Source of the DNA: Flavobacteriaceae bacterium
GTDB lineage: Bacteria; Bacteroidota; Bacteroidia; Flavobacteriales; Flavobacteriaceae
Direction of reading: 5' to 3'
Assembly: GCA_021647885.1 (NCBI GenBank)
Contig: JAKITV010000021.1
Location: forward strand, 1-41,672
Length of the DNA: 41,672 nt
Shown: piece by piece, positions 41,507 through 41,672 of the stretch
How the letters are laid out: each line of letters begins with the position of its first letter
Position numbering within the stretch: position 1 is the first letter of the stretch
Notes under the pieces: generated by a model
The model's database searches: none
What the model saw: only the letters and a program-made list of their open reading frames with translations
What the model was told of the DNA's origin: nothing
Translations under genes and position numbers: made by a program

Positions 41507-41528
41507 CTCGACTACGCTCGACCTGACA
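41507..41528. repeat. CTCGACTACGCTCG element upstream of the ureidopropionase gene
   Basis: TCTCGACTACGCTCGACCTG is related to the TTTCGACTnCGCTCAA family, with GAC replacing AAG at the end. It is 13 bases from the neighbouring 33-bp palindrome. Confidence 0.5.
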
Positions 41529-41541
41529 TTTGTTCTATTTT

Positions 41542-41574
41542 AGACCTCACAGGTTTTGAAAACCTGTGAGGTCT
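41542..41574. repeat. 33-bp perfect palindrome, copy 2
   Basis: AGACCTCACAGGTTTT, one G, then the exact reverse complement. It starts 3 bases beyond the stop codon of the dihydropyrimidinase gene on the minus strand. Both 16-base arms are identical to those at 9076-9108. Confidence 0.92.
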
Positions 41575-41577
41575 TGC

Positions 41578-41672
41578 TTATATTACAGTTTTTGATGTTT
41601 TCCCTCTTTTTATGAATTGCCCAAAACCAGATTCTAATTTACACTCTTTGTTTTCAATGGCAACTTGTCCTC
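41578..41672 (-). CDS. C-terminal end of dihydropyrimidinase (5' end outside window)
   Basis: Thirty codons are open from the right edge to a TAA at 41578-41580. The residues include GQVAIENKEC and GFGQFIKRGK, which fit the end of dihydropyrimidinase/hydantoinase proteins (a small beta domain closing with Gly-x-Phe-x-x-Arg). The enzyme opens the dihydropyrimidine ring, second step of reductive pyrimidine breakdown, and this is the step otherwise missing beside preT, preA and beta-ureidopropionase. Identification depends partly on that context. Confidence 0.7.
   Translation of the reverse strand, partial: GQVAIENKECKLESGFGQFIKRGKTSKTVI

Overview
The window is AT-rich chromosomal DNA that most likely comes from a marine-type member of the Flavobacteriaceae (Bacteroidota). 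The basis is a combination of gene families typical of that group (MenF/MenD/DUF2853/CvfB/MenB/MenA/MenC neighbourhood, DUF2853, a T9SS-like exported protein, a PxpABC-Nramp-like operon, PreA/PreT pyrimidine catabolism), several matches to the Bacteroidota promoter consensus (TTTG, then TAnnTTTG), and several small dispersed repeats of the kind seen in this family. No rRNA, tRNA, transposase, prophage or CRISPR array was found.

Layout. 1-723: the end of an unidentified plus-strand gene and a HigBA toxin-antitoxin pair. 922-15082: a long, almost entirely minus-strand menaquinone region. Read in transcription order it holds a hotdog thioesterase, menF, menD, DUF2853, the CvfB RNA-binding protein, menB, menA, an exported protein of unknown function, a UPF0173 metallo-hydrolase, then two genes that look like guests (an M20 amidohydrolase and a DUF6544-like membrane protein), menC and a CPBP membrane protease. 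menE, menH and a menG/ubiE gene are not in the window. 15125-16340: a small plus-strand hydrolase/acetyltransferase pair. 16476-20637: accessory genes (exported trypsin-like protease with a MORN-like tail, lectin-like surface protein, YfiM-like small protein, nitronate monooxygenase). 20856-26144: dnaK, panB, an RluA-family pseudouridine synthase and an aldehyde dehydrogenase. 26150-28159: a three-gene minus-strand module of a single-pass membrane protein, a seven-helix membrane protein and an orphan histidine kinase. 28419-31963: pxpC, pxpB, pxpA (5-oxoprolinase) and an Nramp-like transporter that lacks the usual metal-binding residues. 32188-34838: an exported protein with a T9SS-sorting-like domain in an unusual internal position, and a ParE-type toxin-antitoxin pair. 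34973-37509: YifB/ComM ATPase and a YheT-like hydrolase. 37676-41672: the reductive pyrimidine degradation operon (dihydropyrimidinase tail, beta-ureidopropionase, PreT, PreA).

The most distinctive feature is a dense scatter of small repeats: two near-identical 33-bp palindromes directly after stop codons, a TTTCGACTnCGCTCAA element with one copy inside the menF reading frame, a GGCAGGCAGG palindrome with one copy inside the nitronate monooxygenase reading frame, heptanucleotide tandem arrays at five places, a CACAGATAACGCAGATT element, and an ~80-bp element upstream of three genes for exported proteins. All three spacers of the pyrimidine operon carry such repeats. No clearly new defence or secretion system is present. 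The best functional leads are the metal-site-less Nramp relative in the 5-oxoprolinase operon, the orphan kinase trio, and the repeats that have become protein-coding.
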